Below the pieces are notes generated by a model that was not told the origin of the DNA, made no database searches, and saw only the letters and a program-made list of their open reading frames with translations. This document shows positions 1 to 4,837 of a DNA stretch of 20,660 nt, in pieces (position 1 is the first letter of the stretch; the number at the start of each line of letters is the position of its first letter). Where the stretch lies: positions 1 through 20,660 of IMG/VR virus record IMGVR_UViG_3300032322_000905. One strand, written 5' to 3'. The stretch comes from a virus. Both the position numbers and the translations under genes were made by a program.

Positions 1-63
1 CAAGTTTACACTTTTTTTTAGAATATATTTTTTTTGACTAGGTGAAAATTTATTTTTTTTCAT
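1..63 (-). CDS. Possible 5' end of a further leftward gene (partial)
   Basis: On the minus strand an ATG at 63-61 opens a frame without a stop for the remaining 21 codons to the window edge. The peptide is very Lys-rich and begins MKKNKFSPSQKKY. It would be the next gene of the leftward operon, about 90 bases after the helix-turn-helix gene. Its reading frame is A-rich low-complexity sequence, so an open frame of this length could be chance. No family can be recognised from so little, and the octamer at 5-12 would lie inside the coding region. Confidence 0.25.
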   Translation of the reverse strand, partial: MKKNKFSPSQKKYILKKSVNL

Positions 64-171
64 TTTTGCCAAAAAGTGTTCAAAGTGTTCACTTATTGCG
101 ATTGGAGCCAATGGAGGCCGATTTTGGTTTACACTTAGGTGTACACTTAGTGTAAACTAGTGTACACCCTC
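1..171. repeat. Cluster of seven AGTGT(A/T)(A/C)A octamers
   Basis: Copies in forward or reverse orientation lie at 5-12 (TTTACACT), 75-82 and 84-91 (AGTGTTCA), 128-135 (TTTACACT), 140-147 (TGTACACT), 149-156 (AGTGTAAA) and 159-166 (AGTGTACA). The block at 128-166 is built of facing copies and so has dyad symmetry. The last copies run into the 3' end of the helix-turn-helix gene (stop at 157-159). The same TTTACACT core recurs at 2427-2584. The arrangement fits binding sites for a phage regulator or replication initiator. The protein that binds is not known, and function is inferred only from repetition. Confidence 0.6.
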
Positions 172-603
172 CTTCTTGGCTTTTCGCACCCAATGTGAGA
201 CTCTGTTGTAGTCTAAATTCAGCTCTTTTGCGATGTCGCAAGTCCTTCTGTTTTCCGCTACCATATTCTCTATTTGTCTCACTATTTTTATAGATAAACC
301 ATGAACTCTCCTGTGATCTGTGAGTTTTAGAATTTCACATAAGTGATGGTATTTTACACCAGTCATATACATAATTTCTTTATATGGTACACCTTTCTTA
401 TATAATTCTAGCACCTGATCGGCAGACTTCAGGTGAGAGCAAGTGTTCTTGGCTCTCTCGTTAGTCAACAGATACTCCTTGTATATATAATTATTTACTA
501 GATGCTTACTAATATTTAGTATAGTAGCTATATTCTTATTCATTACTTTAAGTTTATATAGCCTAACTATCTCATCTTTCTGTTCCTGAGTTAGTGATGT
601 CAT
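157..603 (-). CDS. Triple helix-turn-helix DNA-binding protein
   Basis: This 148-residue basic protein appears to contain three successive helix-turn-helix units, at about residues 9-43 (IVRLYKL..IATILNISKH), 62-94 (VLELYKKGVPYKEIMYMTGV) and 104-142 (IENMVAE..DIAKELNLDYNRVSHWV). Each has the pattern of a short helix, a 'CDIAKELN'-like turn and a recognition helix, as in resolvase or sigma-like HTH domains. I chose the ATG at 603 because it overlaps the exonuclease stop as ATGA; an in-frame ATG at 633 would overlap that gene by 34 bases. It is the last complete gene of the leftward recombination operon and ends inside the octamer cluster at 1-171. A regulator or replication-initiator role is inferred. 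No enzymatic domain is visible. Confidence 0.7.
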   Translation of the reverse strand: MTSLTQEQKDEIVRLYKLKVMNKNIATILNISKHLVNNYIYKEYLLTNERAKNTCSHLKSADQVLELYKKGVPYKEIMYMTGVKYHHLCEILKLTDHRRVHGLSIKIVRQIENMVAENRRTCDIAKELNLDYNRVSHWVRKAKKEGVH

Positions 604-1199
604 ACCGCCATTCCGTTTAAATAATCCCTGCATTCCAATACCTTGGCCTTGGCCATCTCAATCACCTGGGGATCATACTCGATGTCAAACTCCTTGATTC
701 TGTACTTATCTTCAACATGAGAGTAGCTTACAGGCTCTTCATAAGTCAAGAACTCTGGGGTGTCTTGCAGGGTGTAAACCAACTTAGCCTTTTTTAAGCC
801 CGTCAGGTGCATATAAACCTGTAGTTGATAGTAGTATCCCATGTCAGGGGAATCGTCAAACAGAGGGAAAGTAAAGCAGTCCCACGAGGTTTTAAAGTCA
901 TAGACTATACCCTCGTGGAAACAATCGGGAGTACCTGTGAAGAAATCATCCTCGAAGTGGTCAAGGTTCTTAATCATAAAGTCCTTGTTCATAGCTACCG
1001 AGTAAAACTCGATAGCCGTATCTTCTAATGCCAATCCCTTCTGGATGTACTTACTCTTAATGTGCTTCTTTACTCCGTAAATCTGCTCCTTGTACCAATC
1101 CTCTAGGTAGCTCTTTGTTGTCTGAGACAAAGTTTCTGTTTTACTCCGTGCATTAGTCATCAACTGACCAAGGGCACTTGCTCTGCATTTAAAGTTCAT
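600..1199 (-). CDS. PD-(D/E)XK exonuclease (YqaJ/RecB-like)
   Basis: A 199-residue nuclease of the lambda exonuclease/YqaJ/RecB fold. Visible active-site signature: E59 in the GLALE motif, D92 in GTPD, D101 and K103 in YDFK (the D-x-K pair), then Q125-x-Q-x-Y (QLQVY), the usual fifth motif. Known members digest one strand of double-stranded DNA and load a single-strand annealing partner. Here the ERF-type gene lies directly upstream, with the ERF stop and this ATG overlapping as ATGA, which fits a two-component recombinase. The length is typical for the compact phage version. Start at 1199 is fixed by that overlap. Likely roles are concatemer formation and repair of phage DNA. Confidence 0.88.
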   Translation of the reverse strand: MNFKCRASALGQLMTNARSKTETLSQTTKSYLEDWYKEQIYGVKKHIKSKYIQKGLALEDTAIEFYSVAMNKDFMIKNLDHFEDDFFTGTPDCFHEGIVYDFKTSWDCFTFPLFDDSPDMGYYYQLQVYMHLTGLKKAKLVYTLQDTPEFLTYEEPVSYSHVEDKYRIKEFDIEYDPQVIEMAKAKVLECRDYLNGMAV

Positions 1200-1717
1200 G
1201 ATAATAGAAGTTTTTCGTTTTGTGCTGTTAGAATATAAACTGACTTAATTTGCTCTAAGGTTACCTTGCCATTGGCTAAAGAATCCTTTGCTCCTTGCCA
1301 CTTAACATGTGATGGAGTTAACTCTTCTTTTTTACCGCCATGATCGTTGGTAGAGTCAGGGTCTTTTGTATCGTCAATTAAAAAGAGCCCATTCAATGCA
1401 TATTTACGAGCATATGAGGAAGAACTACCAAAACTTTGAGCCACATCCATACCCTTTCGGTTGATGTCTATCCCTGCCTGGGCAGTTACTGCTCTGCCTT
1501 CCATGTCCTTCTGAATCGAAGCAGTAGCTTCTATGAAGACAATACCACCTACTTCTTTTACCTCGTCTTCAATAATCAAGGTACATTCATACTTCAATAG
1601 CAAAGGCTTTACCGCCTCGAGGATATCCTCAACAGAACGGTACTTGTACTTGCCGAATGCGTTAAACTGATTCTTTGGAGCTTTAAGCTCAGATTGGATT
1701 GCAATTAGTTCTTTCAT
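1196..1717 (-). CDS. erf: ERF-family single-strand annealing protein
   Basis: This 173-residue protein carries the ERF hallmarks: FGKYKYRSVEDILEAVKPLL at residues 21-40, then SSSYARKYALNGLFLIDD at 99-116 followed by KDPD. ERF proteins, such as that of P22, bind single-stranded DNA and anneal complementary strands, helping to circularise or recombine phage DNA. The partner exonuclease is the next gene, coupled by ATGA. Upstream, the stop of a 23-codon ORF overlaps this ATG, also as ATGA, so translation is probably coupled. The leader aaacacgaaaatc before the ATG is A-rich with no Shine-Dalgarno site. The tail after residue 120 is variable and low in recognisable motifs, as usual for the family. 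Confidence 0.9.
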   Translation of the reverse strand: MKELIAIQSELKAPKNQFNAFGKYKYRSVEDILEAVKPLLLKYECTLIIEDEVKEVGGIVFIEATASIQKDMEGRAVTAQAGIDINRKGMDVAQSFGSSSSYARKYALNGLFLIDDTKDPDSTNDHGGKKEELTPSHVKWQGAKDSLANGKVTLEQIKSVYILTAQNEKLLLS

Positions 1718-1785
1718 GATTTTCGTGTTTTAATGATGTACAATTCTCCTATTAACTGGTCTAGTGTTTTTACTAGGTCTTCCAT
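1714..1785 (-). CDS. 23-residue micro-ORF coupled to ERF gene
   Basis: ATG at 1785-1783 starts inside the stop of the preceding gene (TAATG). The stop at 1716-1714 overlaps the ERF start (ATGA). The peptide begins MEDLVKTLDQLIGELYI and ends KTRKS. It could form one amphipathic helix with a basic tail. Sharing bases with both neighbours is hard to explain by chance and keeps ribosomes moving without a gap through the operon. It may act only as a coupling leader for ERF, or as a real microprotein. No family is recognised. Confidence 0.6.
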   Translation of the reverse strand: MEDLVKTLDQLIGELYIIKTRKS

Positions 1786-1946
1786 TATTTTAAGTGTTTA
1801 TACTTGTTTAGTGTTTTAATCTCTGCGTATCGGAAGTTATACTGATCCCAATACATTTCGAAGGTTTTAAGAATCTCTCTTTTTTCACTATGGGGTACTT
1901 CCCCAAAGTTCTCTAGTATCCATTCTTTGATTCTATCCTCTACCAT
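1785..1946 (-). CDS. Small acidic/aromatic hypothetical protein (53 aa)
   Basis: The protein begins MVEDRIKEWILENFGEVP and ends NKYKHLK. It looks helical, with several Trp and Tyr residues and no recognised motif. The first ATG is at 1946, giving a 14-base overlap with the gene before it; a TTG at 1970 is a poorer start. Its stop shares bases with the ATG of the 23-codon ORF (TAATG). It belongs to the leftward recombination operon, so a role in DNA metabolism or as an accessory to ERF/exonuclease is possible but only inferred from position. Confidence 0.6.
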   Translation of the reverse strand: MVEDRIKEWILENFGEVPHSEKREILKTFEMYWDQYNFRYAEIKTLNKYKHLK

Positions 1947-2109
1947 TGTTAATCCAATTAGTTGAGACAAATAGAACCCATTGATTGCCTAATCTCTTAG
2001 GCGGATAAACCCATTCTTCAGGCCATACACCAGAGCGAATAATCTGGTGAACCCTAGTTGATTTTTCGCTAAAGCCCCGTAGTACACCGTACTCGGTGGC
2101 AGTCATCAT
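1933..2109 (-). CDS. Small DNA-binding-like protein (58 aa, excisionase/HTH-like)
   Basis: This 58-residue protein has the pattern YGVLRGFSEKSTRVHQIIRS (residues 7-26) followed by a Trp-rich segment with PPKRL and GNQWVLF. That is a helix-turn-helix followed by a short beta wing, as in small excisionase or MerR-like phage proteins. I chose the ATG at 2109 because it overlaps the upstream stop as ATGA. An in-frame ATG at 2121 would add four residues. It is the second gene after the 2374-2405 promoter, so it could regulate this operon. The family call is tentative. Confidence 0.55.
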   Translation of the reverse strand: MMTATEYGVLRGFSEKSTRVHQIIRSGVWPEEWVYPPKRLGNQWVLFVSTNWINNGRG

Positions 2110-2345
2110 TTCGTAAAGCATAGTCTTACATTTGATTCTAGTTGTTCAACAATAAAAGGGTCTAGGATTGAGCATACGACTCGATAATGGTCGGTAAACC
2201 GCTCGTTGAGGTCATCGTACAATTCAAGGGTGAGAGACTTACCATTACCGAAGTAAAGGTCAAGGACAATACCTTCGTTGGTGAAGGATTCAAGCTCCAG
2301 GCTAAAGCCTGATTGGTCAAGGGTAAAGTGGTGATCTTTTAACAT
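2106..2345 (-). CDS. Hypothetical protein, first gene of recombination operon (79 aa)
   Basis: The protein begins MLKDHHFTLDQSGFSLELES and is rich in alternating hydrophobic and acidic residues (LDLYFGNGKSLTLELYD), suggesting a small beta-rich fold. The ATG at 2345 is preceded by the A-rich leader aaacacaaacaaa and lies 28 bases after the -7 box at 2381-2374. A longer in-frame start at 2405 is rejected because it would put the promoter inside the coding region. The next gene overlaps as ATGA. No family is recognised. It is the promoter-proximal gene, so probably made early. Confidence 0.6.
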   Translation of the reverse strand: MLKDHHFTLDQSGFSLELESFTNEGIVLDLYFGNGKSLTLELYDDLNERFTDHYRVVCSILDPFIVEQLESNVRLCFTK

Positions 2346-2373
2346 TTTGTTTGTGTTTAAGTGAATAACGATG

Positions 2374-2405
2374 CTAATGTACAAGAGTCTGCAAAACAAA
2401 TGCAA
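2374..2405 (-). promoter_or_regulatory. Leftward promoter/operator for recombination operon
   Basis: On the minus strand TTG (2405-2403), 21 bases, then TACATTAG (2381-2374), a 7/8 match to TAnnTTTG. The surrounding 40 bases closely match the promoter at 4717-4755, sharing TGTACAA..GTCTGCAA and TGCAAG.AAATT in plus orientation. Both lie 28 bases before an ATG. A TGCA-N7-TGCA near-dyad between the boxes may be an operator half-site pair. Confidence 0.6.
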
Positions 2406-2426
2406 GAAAATTATTAAATTTATTTT

Positions 2427-2584
2427 TGTTTTACACTAAGGGTAATTTTCTGGGCTGAATGGTTTTATTTTCCACTAAGGGTTTTGTTTTACACTACGGT
2501 CTTTTCCATTCTGTTTTACACTAACCCTATTTTTCCGCCATGTTTTACACTATGGGTTAAACCGCCATGTTTTACACTATGGGT
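2427..2584. repeat. Iteron-like array of TGTTTTACACTA(W)GGGT
   Basis: Six same-direction copies of a core TTTTACACTA followed by AGGGT-like bases start near 2427, 2468 (variant TTTTCCACTAAGGGT), 2485, 2512, 2541 and 2568. The last four are 27-29 bases apart. The final two are part of an exact 23-base repeat (2535-2557 and 2562-2584, CCGCCA plus the core plus TGGGT). The array lies just upstream of the leftward promoter at 2374-2405. Directly repeated sites of this kind are typical of replication-initiator iterons or of cooperative operators. The same core occurs at 1-171. Confidence 0.7.
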
Positions 2585-2591
2585 ATGGGTA

Positions 2592-2761
2592 GGCCGTGCC
2601 AATTCGTGCCAATTCGGGGTTCGGCATGGCATGGCAACCTTGCAACCTACAAAGGTCAAGGAGGGCATTTTTAGGCCCGTAGCGAAGCGATATTTTTATT
2701 TTGGTATCCTTACATGGCTAGAAATTTGGAGGGCTTAAAAGGGCTTAAAATAGGCTTAAAA
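2592..2761. other. GC-rich, hairpin-rich non-coding patch
   Basis: No credible gene lies in 2585-2757. It holds a tandem 10-mer CGTGCCAATT (2595-2604, 2605-2614). Arms GCCGTGCC (2593-2600) and GGCATGGC (2623-2630, or overlapping 2628-2635) can pair with one G-U. A second hairpin is CCTTG-ca-ACCT / AGGT-CAAGG (2638-2661). Three copies of GGCTTAAAA follow at 2732, 2742 and 2753. It is strikingly GC-rich beside AT-rich flanks. It may be part of an origin together with the adjacent iterons, or a structured RNA; direction unknown. Confidence 0.45.
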
Positions 2762-2782
2762 AAAGGGACTTATTCAGTCCCT
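2758..2782 (-). terminator. Intrinsic terminator of the 78-aa gene
   Basis: Read on the minus strand: AGGGACT (2782-2776), five-base loop, AGTCCCT (2770-2764), then a run of seven T (2764-2758; the last stem T belongs to it). The stem overlaps the stop codon of the gene at 2770-3006. It ends leftward transcription before the iteron region. Confidence 0.8.
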
Positions 2783-3006
2783 GTTAATTGATCAAATACA
2801 GAGGGTCGACCAATTGAAAATAAAATGAAATGATCCTCAAACCTTTCTATTTTTTCGGCTTCGAAATTATCCCTTACTAATTGCCTTAATATAGATTCAT
2901 AGCAAGGGTCGTATAAATCTGGTAATTTTCTAAGCAAGATTAAAACCCTAGCTTTAATCCTGTTTAAATTGATTTCTTTGTCAAGATCGATTTTTTGAGT
3001 TTCCAT
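2770..3006 (-). CDS. Hypothetical protein, monocistronic (78 aa)
   Basis: The protein begins METQKIDLDKEINLNRIKAR and is mostly helical and charged, ending FDQLTGTE; no family is recognised. The start at 3006 is preferred. A longer in-frame ATG at 3072 lies inside the terminator hairpin at 3051-3070, so those 22 extra codons are probably untranslated. The leader before 3006 is A-rich (ctcacaaact). It stands alone between two terminator-like hairpins. No convincing TAnnTTTG promoter was seen, so it may depend on read-through of the hairpin. Confidence 0.6.
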   Translation of the reverse strand: METQKIDLDKEINLNRIKARVLILLRKLPDLYDPCYESILRQLVRDNFEAEKIERFEDHFILFSIGRPSVFDQLTGTE

Positions 3007-3039
3007 AGTTTGTGAGTTTAGATTTTTTGTAGGTTTTAA

Positions 3040-3070
3040 GTAAATAATAAGGCCCTCAAATCTGAGGGCC
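3040..3070 (-). terminator. Hairpin terminator of the GP88 operon
   Basis: A perfect 8-base stem, GGCCCTCA (3051-3058) and TGAGGGCC (3063-3070), with a 4-base loop. Leftward transcripts then read TTATTATTTA (3050-3041), a broken T-tract. It lies 28 bases after the stop of the last gene of the leftward operon 4688-3098. The weak T-run suggests partial read-through into the gene at 2770-3006. Confidence 0.6.
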
Positions 3071-3097
3071 ATAGTTCGGGATATTTAAATAAATAGT

Positions 3098-3310
3098 TTA
3101 TATTTTAACATACATATATAGGGTTTCCCAATCACCTTTGTCAATACCTAGTAATTCCTGTAATTCGTGCTCCAATTTTTCCTGTTCAGCATCAAATTTT
3201 AAAATTAATTTTTCGTAGCATTTGGATTCATTGGAAAAATATTTTTCCGTTTCTTTTCTCAAATGCATTACTGCTTGTATTTCTGTGATAATTAATGTAA
3301 ATGCTCTCAT
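3098..3310 (-). CDS. Small coiled-coil-like protein (70 aa)
   Basis: The protein begins MRAFTLIITEIQAVMHLRKE. Its centre (about residues 18-54) is a charged heptad-like helix (FDAEQEKLEHELQELLG), which suggests a coiled coil. The end is WETLYMYVKI. Its ATG overlaps the stop of the preceding gene by four bases (ATGA), and it is the last gene before the hairpin at 3051-3070. No family is recognised. An oligomeric or partner-binding role can only be guessed from the helix. Confidence 0.6.
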   Translation of the reverse strand: MRAFTLIITEIQAVMHLRKETEKYFSNESKCYEKLILKFDAEQEKLEHELQELLGIDKGDWETLYMYVKI

Positions 3311-3519
3311 TTTGTTTTTTCGATTGCGTTTGAAATTTCTTTTTGAATTTTAATAGGTAGTGATGCAACACAAAGCCAAATGTGGCCATCCTGTAATTTA
3401 AACCCATCATTAATTATTTCTATTAATGTGGTGTAGTGGTATACTACATCAAAAGGTTCTGCAAGGGATTCATTTTTGGAATCCCATATTATAAAATCTT
3501 GGTTGCTAATATTTTTCAT
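3307..3519 (-). CDS. Hypothetical protein downstream of GP88 gene (70 aa)
   Basis: The protein begins MKNISNQDFIIWDSKNESL and contains VVYHYTTLIEIINDGFKLQDG then WLCVASLP. That looks like a mixed alpha/beta small domain. Its ATG lies four bases after the stop of the GP88-like gene and it overlaps the next gene by four bases, so all three are co-translated. No known family is recognised and no catalytic motif is evident. Confidence 0.6.
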   Translation of the reverse strand: MKNISNQDFIIWDSKNESLAEPFDVVYHYTTLIEIINDGFKLQDGHIWLCVASLPIKIQKEISNAIEKTK

Positions 3520-3523
3520 AGTA

Positions 3524-4240
3524 TTAATGCTCTAAAATTTGAATGTGCTTTTTTCCTTTGCGTTCACCACTACATAGGCCGCATTTTTCACAAGTACTTT
3601 TAAATCCCGCTTCCTTACTTGCGGGACATACTACAGCGTTTTTTACTAATTCTGGATCGCTAGTAGCAAGAAATCCGCGGAATCCCATTTTTTCTGCAAT
3701 ACCTAATTGCTTTTCATTATGGATCGAAGCCATAAAATAGGACGCAAATTCTGGTTTCTTTGCCCATTGGTGAGTATATCCTGTGTGGCTTTTGCTTACT
3801 TTGACCATGTCACCTACCAAATTAACAGGAATCAAAGTTGGTTCGCCATATGTCCCGAAACGGATGTACCTACCTTGCGAAATCTCTAAAATCCTTTTTT
3901 CTAACAAGTGGATCGCTGGTATATACTGCAAGGTCGTAAACTCTCTCACTATAGATTTAAGCATGGAAACAAATCCGCTAAACTGCATGTATTTGTGGGT
4001 GTAGCATTTTAAATAGGCCCTAAATGGGCAATCAAAACAAACGGAATCCGCAAGATCAAAAAACTTTTTAGGGTCTATCTTTGTCCCTTGCTTCATGCTC
4101 TCAGCTACATAATTGAACTGCAAATCTGAGAAACTATAGACTTGCAATATCTTTTCTTTACCGCTTGAAATTTTAGCGTTTGTGGTTACACCTAGCTTAA
4201 AAACTAGTATTGCGTCCTTTACTTTTGTCGTTACTCTCAT
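3524..4240 (-). CDS. GP88-like Cys-rich phage protein
   Basis: A 238-residue protein resembling the phage 'gene product 88' family and relatives with unknown function. Visible hallmarks: RYIRFGTYGEPTLIPVN (residues 124-140), TGYTHQW (153-159), FMASIHN (169-175) and a C-terminal VCPASKEAGFKSTCEKCGLC (204-223). Cysteines at 68, 71 and 79 and at 205, 217, 220 and 223 form two groups, which could bind zinc or an iron-sulphur cluster. The leader taaacacgaaaaaac before the ATG at 4240 is A-rich. It is the largest gene of the second leftward operon. A metal-dependent or nucleic-acid role is inferred only from the cysteines. Confidence 0.7.
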   Translation of the reverse strand: MRVTTKVKDAILVFKLGVTTNAKISSGKEKILQVYSFSDLQFNYVAESMKQGTKIDPKKFFDLADSVCFDCPFRAYLKCYTHKYMQFSGFVSMLKSIVREFTTLQYIPAIHLLEKRILEISQGRYIRFGTYGEPTLIPVNLVGDMVKVSKSHTGYTHQWAKKPEFASYFMASIHNEKQLGIAEKMGFRGFLATSDPELVKNAVVCPASKEAGFKSTCEKCGLCSGERKGKKHIQILEH

Positions 4241-4266
4241 GTTTTTTCGTGTTTAGTGTTTAGTGA

Positions 4267-4368
4267 TTAAAGTAATTTAAGGCCCAACATATATCCCAAA
4301 ATAAAAATTGGGATTAAGGCAATCACATAGTAAATAACTAGCCAGATTTTTTTTAGGGCTTTTCTCAT
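4267..4368 (-). CDS. 33-aa single-pass membrane microprotein
   Basis: Starts MRKALKKIWLVIYYVIALIP and continues IFILGYMLGLKLL. A basic N-terminus is followed by one long hydrophobic segment of about 22 residues, so the N-terminus should face the cytoplasm. Its ATG overlaps the stop of the 28-codon ORF before it (ATGA), and the GP88-like gene starts 26 bases further on. Too short for family assignment. Conserved spacing and overlap make it more than a chance frame. A holin-like, antiholin-like or membrane-exclusion role is possible, but nothing proves it. Confidence 0.5.
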   Translation of the reverse strand: MRKALKKIWLVIYYVIALIPIFILGYMLGLKLL

Positions 4369-4451
4369 GCTGTTTTTTGTTTTGGAGTTAAGAAATAAGT
4401 CAAGGCGAAAATCGATAAAGTTCCGCTGGAAATGATGATTAAATCTGTCAT
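4365..4451 (-). CDS. 28-aa membrane microprotein
   Basis: Starts MTDLIIISSGTLSIFALTYF and ends LTPKQKTA. It is a single hydrophobic helix with a basic tail, the opposite polarity to its neighbour. Its TGA is shared with the next ATG (ATGA). It starts 30 bases after the 68-residue gene. The pair of microproteins could form one membrane complex. No family can be named. Confidence 0.45.
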   Translation of the reverse strand: MTDLIIISSGTLSIFALTYFLTPKQKTA

Positions 4452-4481
4452 GTTTTTATGGGTTTTTGGTTATAAATTTTA

Positions 4482-4688
4482 TTAATAAGTTACAATACCA
4501 AGCGAAAATCCGTCAATATCTGAAAAAAGGAAGATTGTTTTGGGATAATCAATTAGGTAAAAAATAAAGTCATCATCTTTACATCCCTCATAAAAGGCTA
4601 TTTTATTGGATTTTAAAAGGTTTCTAAAATCGTTCGCGGATAGATTTTCGCAAATAACGGAGTGTTTTAATTGTTCCAAGGTTTTCAT
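4482..4688 (-). CDS. Hypothetical protein, first gene of GP88 operon (68 aa)
   Basis: The protein begins MKTLEQLKHSVICENLSAND and ends FSDIDGFSLGIVTY. The C-terminal half is aromatic and acidic (DDDFIFYLIDYPKTIFLF). I prefer ATG 4688 because it lies 28 bases after the -7 box at 4717, exactly as in the sister promoter at 2374. An in-frame ATG at 4712 is only four bases after that box and would give eight extra residues. No family recognised. Expected to be an early product. Confidence 0.55.
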   Translation of the reverse strand: MKTLEQLKHSVICENLSANDFRNLLKSNKIAFYEGCKDDDFIFYLIDYPKTIFLFSDIDGFSLGIVTY

Positions 4689-4716
4689 AAATAAGTAGTT
4701 AGGGTTAAACATTTAC

Positions 4717-4755
4717 CAAATGTACAAAGGTCTGCAATTAATTGCAAGTAAATTG
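4717..4755 (-). promoter_or_regulatory. Leftward Bacteroidota-type promoter with 14-bp palindrome
   Basis: On the minus strand: TTG (4747-4745), 20 bases, TACATTTG (4724-4717), a full match to TAnnTTTG with ideal spacing. A perfect palindrome TGCAATTAATTGCA (4733-4746) sits in the spacer and overlaps the -33 region, so it is a good operator candidate. Near-identical sequence lies at 2374-2415. It drives the operon from 4688 to 3098 and is divergent from terS. Confidence 0.75.
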
Positions 4756-4793
4756 TCAAATATATTTTATGGAATAGTATATTTTTTTTGGTT

Positions 4794-4801
4794 TACCTTT
4801 A
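4794..4801 (+). promoter_or_regulatory. Possible weak -7 box before terS
   Basis: TACCTTTA is a 7/8 match to TAnnTTTG, 36 bases before the terS ATG. No TTG element lies at the right distance upstream. It is the best candidate for the start of the rightward packaging transcript, but weak. Confidence 0.3.
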
Positions 4802-4837
4802 GACTTGAATATTCATTTTATTTCATTTTTAGTTGTC

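Noticed and set aside
825-1028. Plus-strand frame opposite the exonuclease gene
   Set aside because: The opposite strand carries all the nuclease motifs, so this is a shadow.
2346-2405. Longer start of the 79-residue gene at 2405
   Set aside because: The extension would contain the promoter box at 2374-2381 and a hydrophobic peptide unlike the rest.
2427-2584. CRISPR array
   Set aside because: The repeats are only 12-23 bases and the gaps between them are short and uneven, with no unique spacers of regular length and no cas genes.
2484-2738. Plus-strand 84-codon frame with repeated PPCFTLWV peptides
   Set aside because: It is a by-product of the 23-base DNA repeats, crosses the GC-rich hairpins and has no family resemblance.
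3228-3410. Minus-strand 60-codon frame overlapping two small genes
   Set aside because: It lies across two genes that are coupled by a four-base overlap and has no leader of its own.
3543-4004. Plus-strand frames opposite the GP88-like gene
   Set aside because: They are antisense to a gene with conserved family motifs and have no leader or partner.
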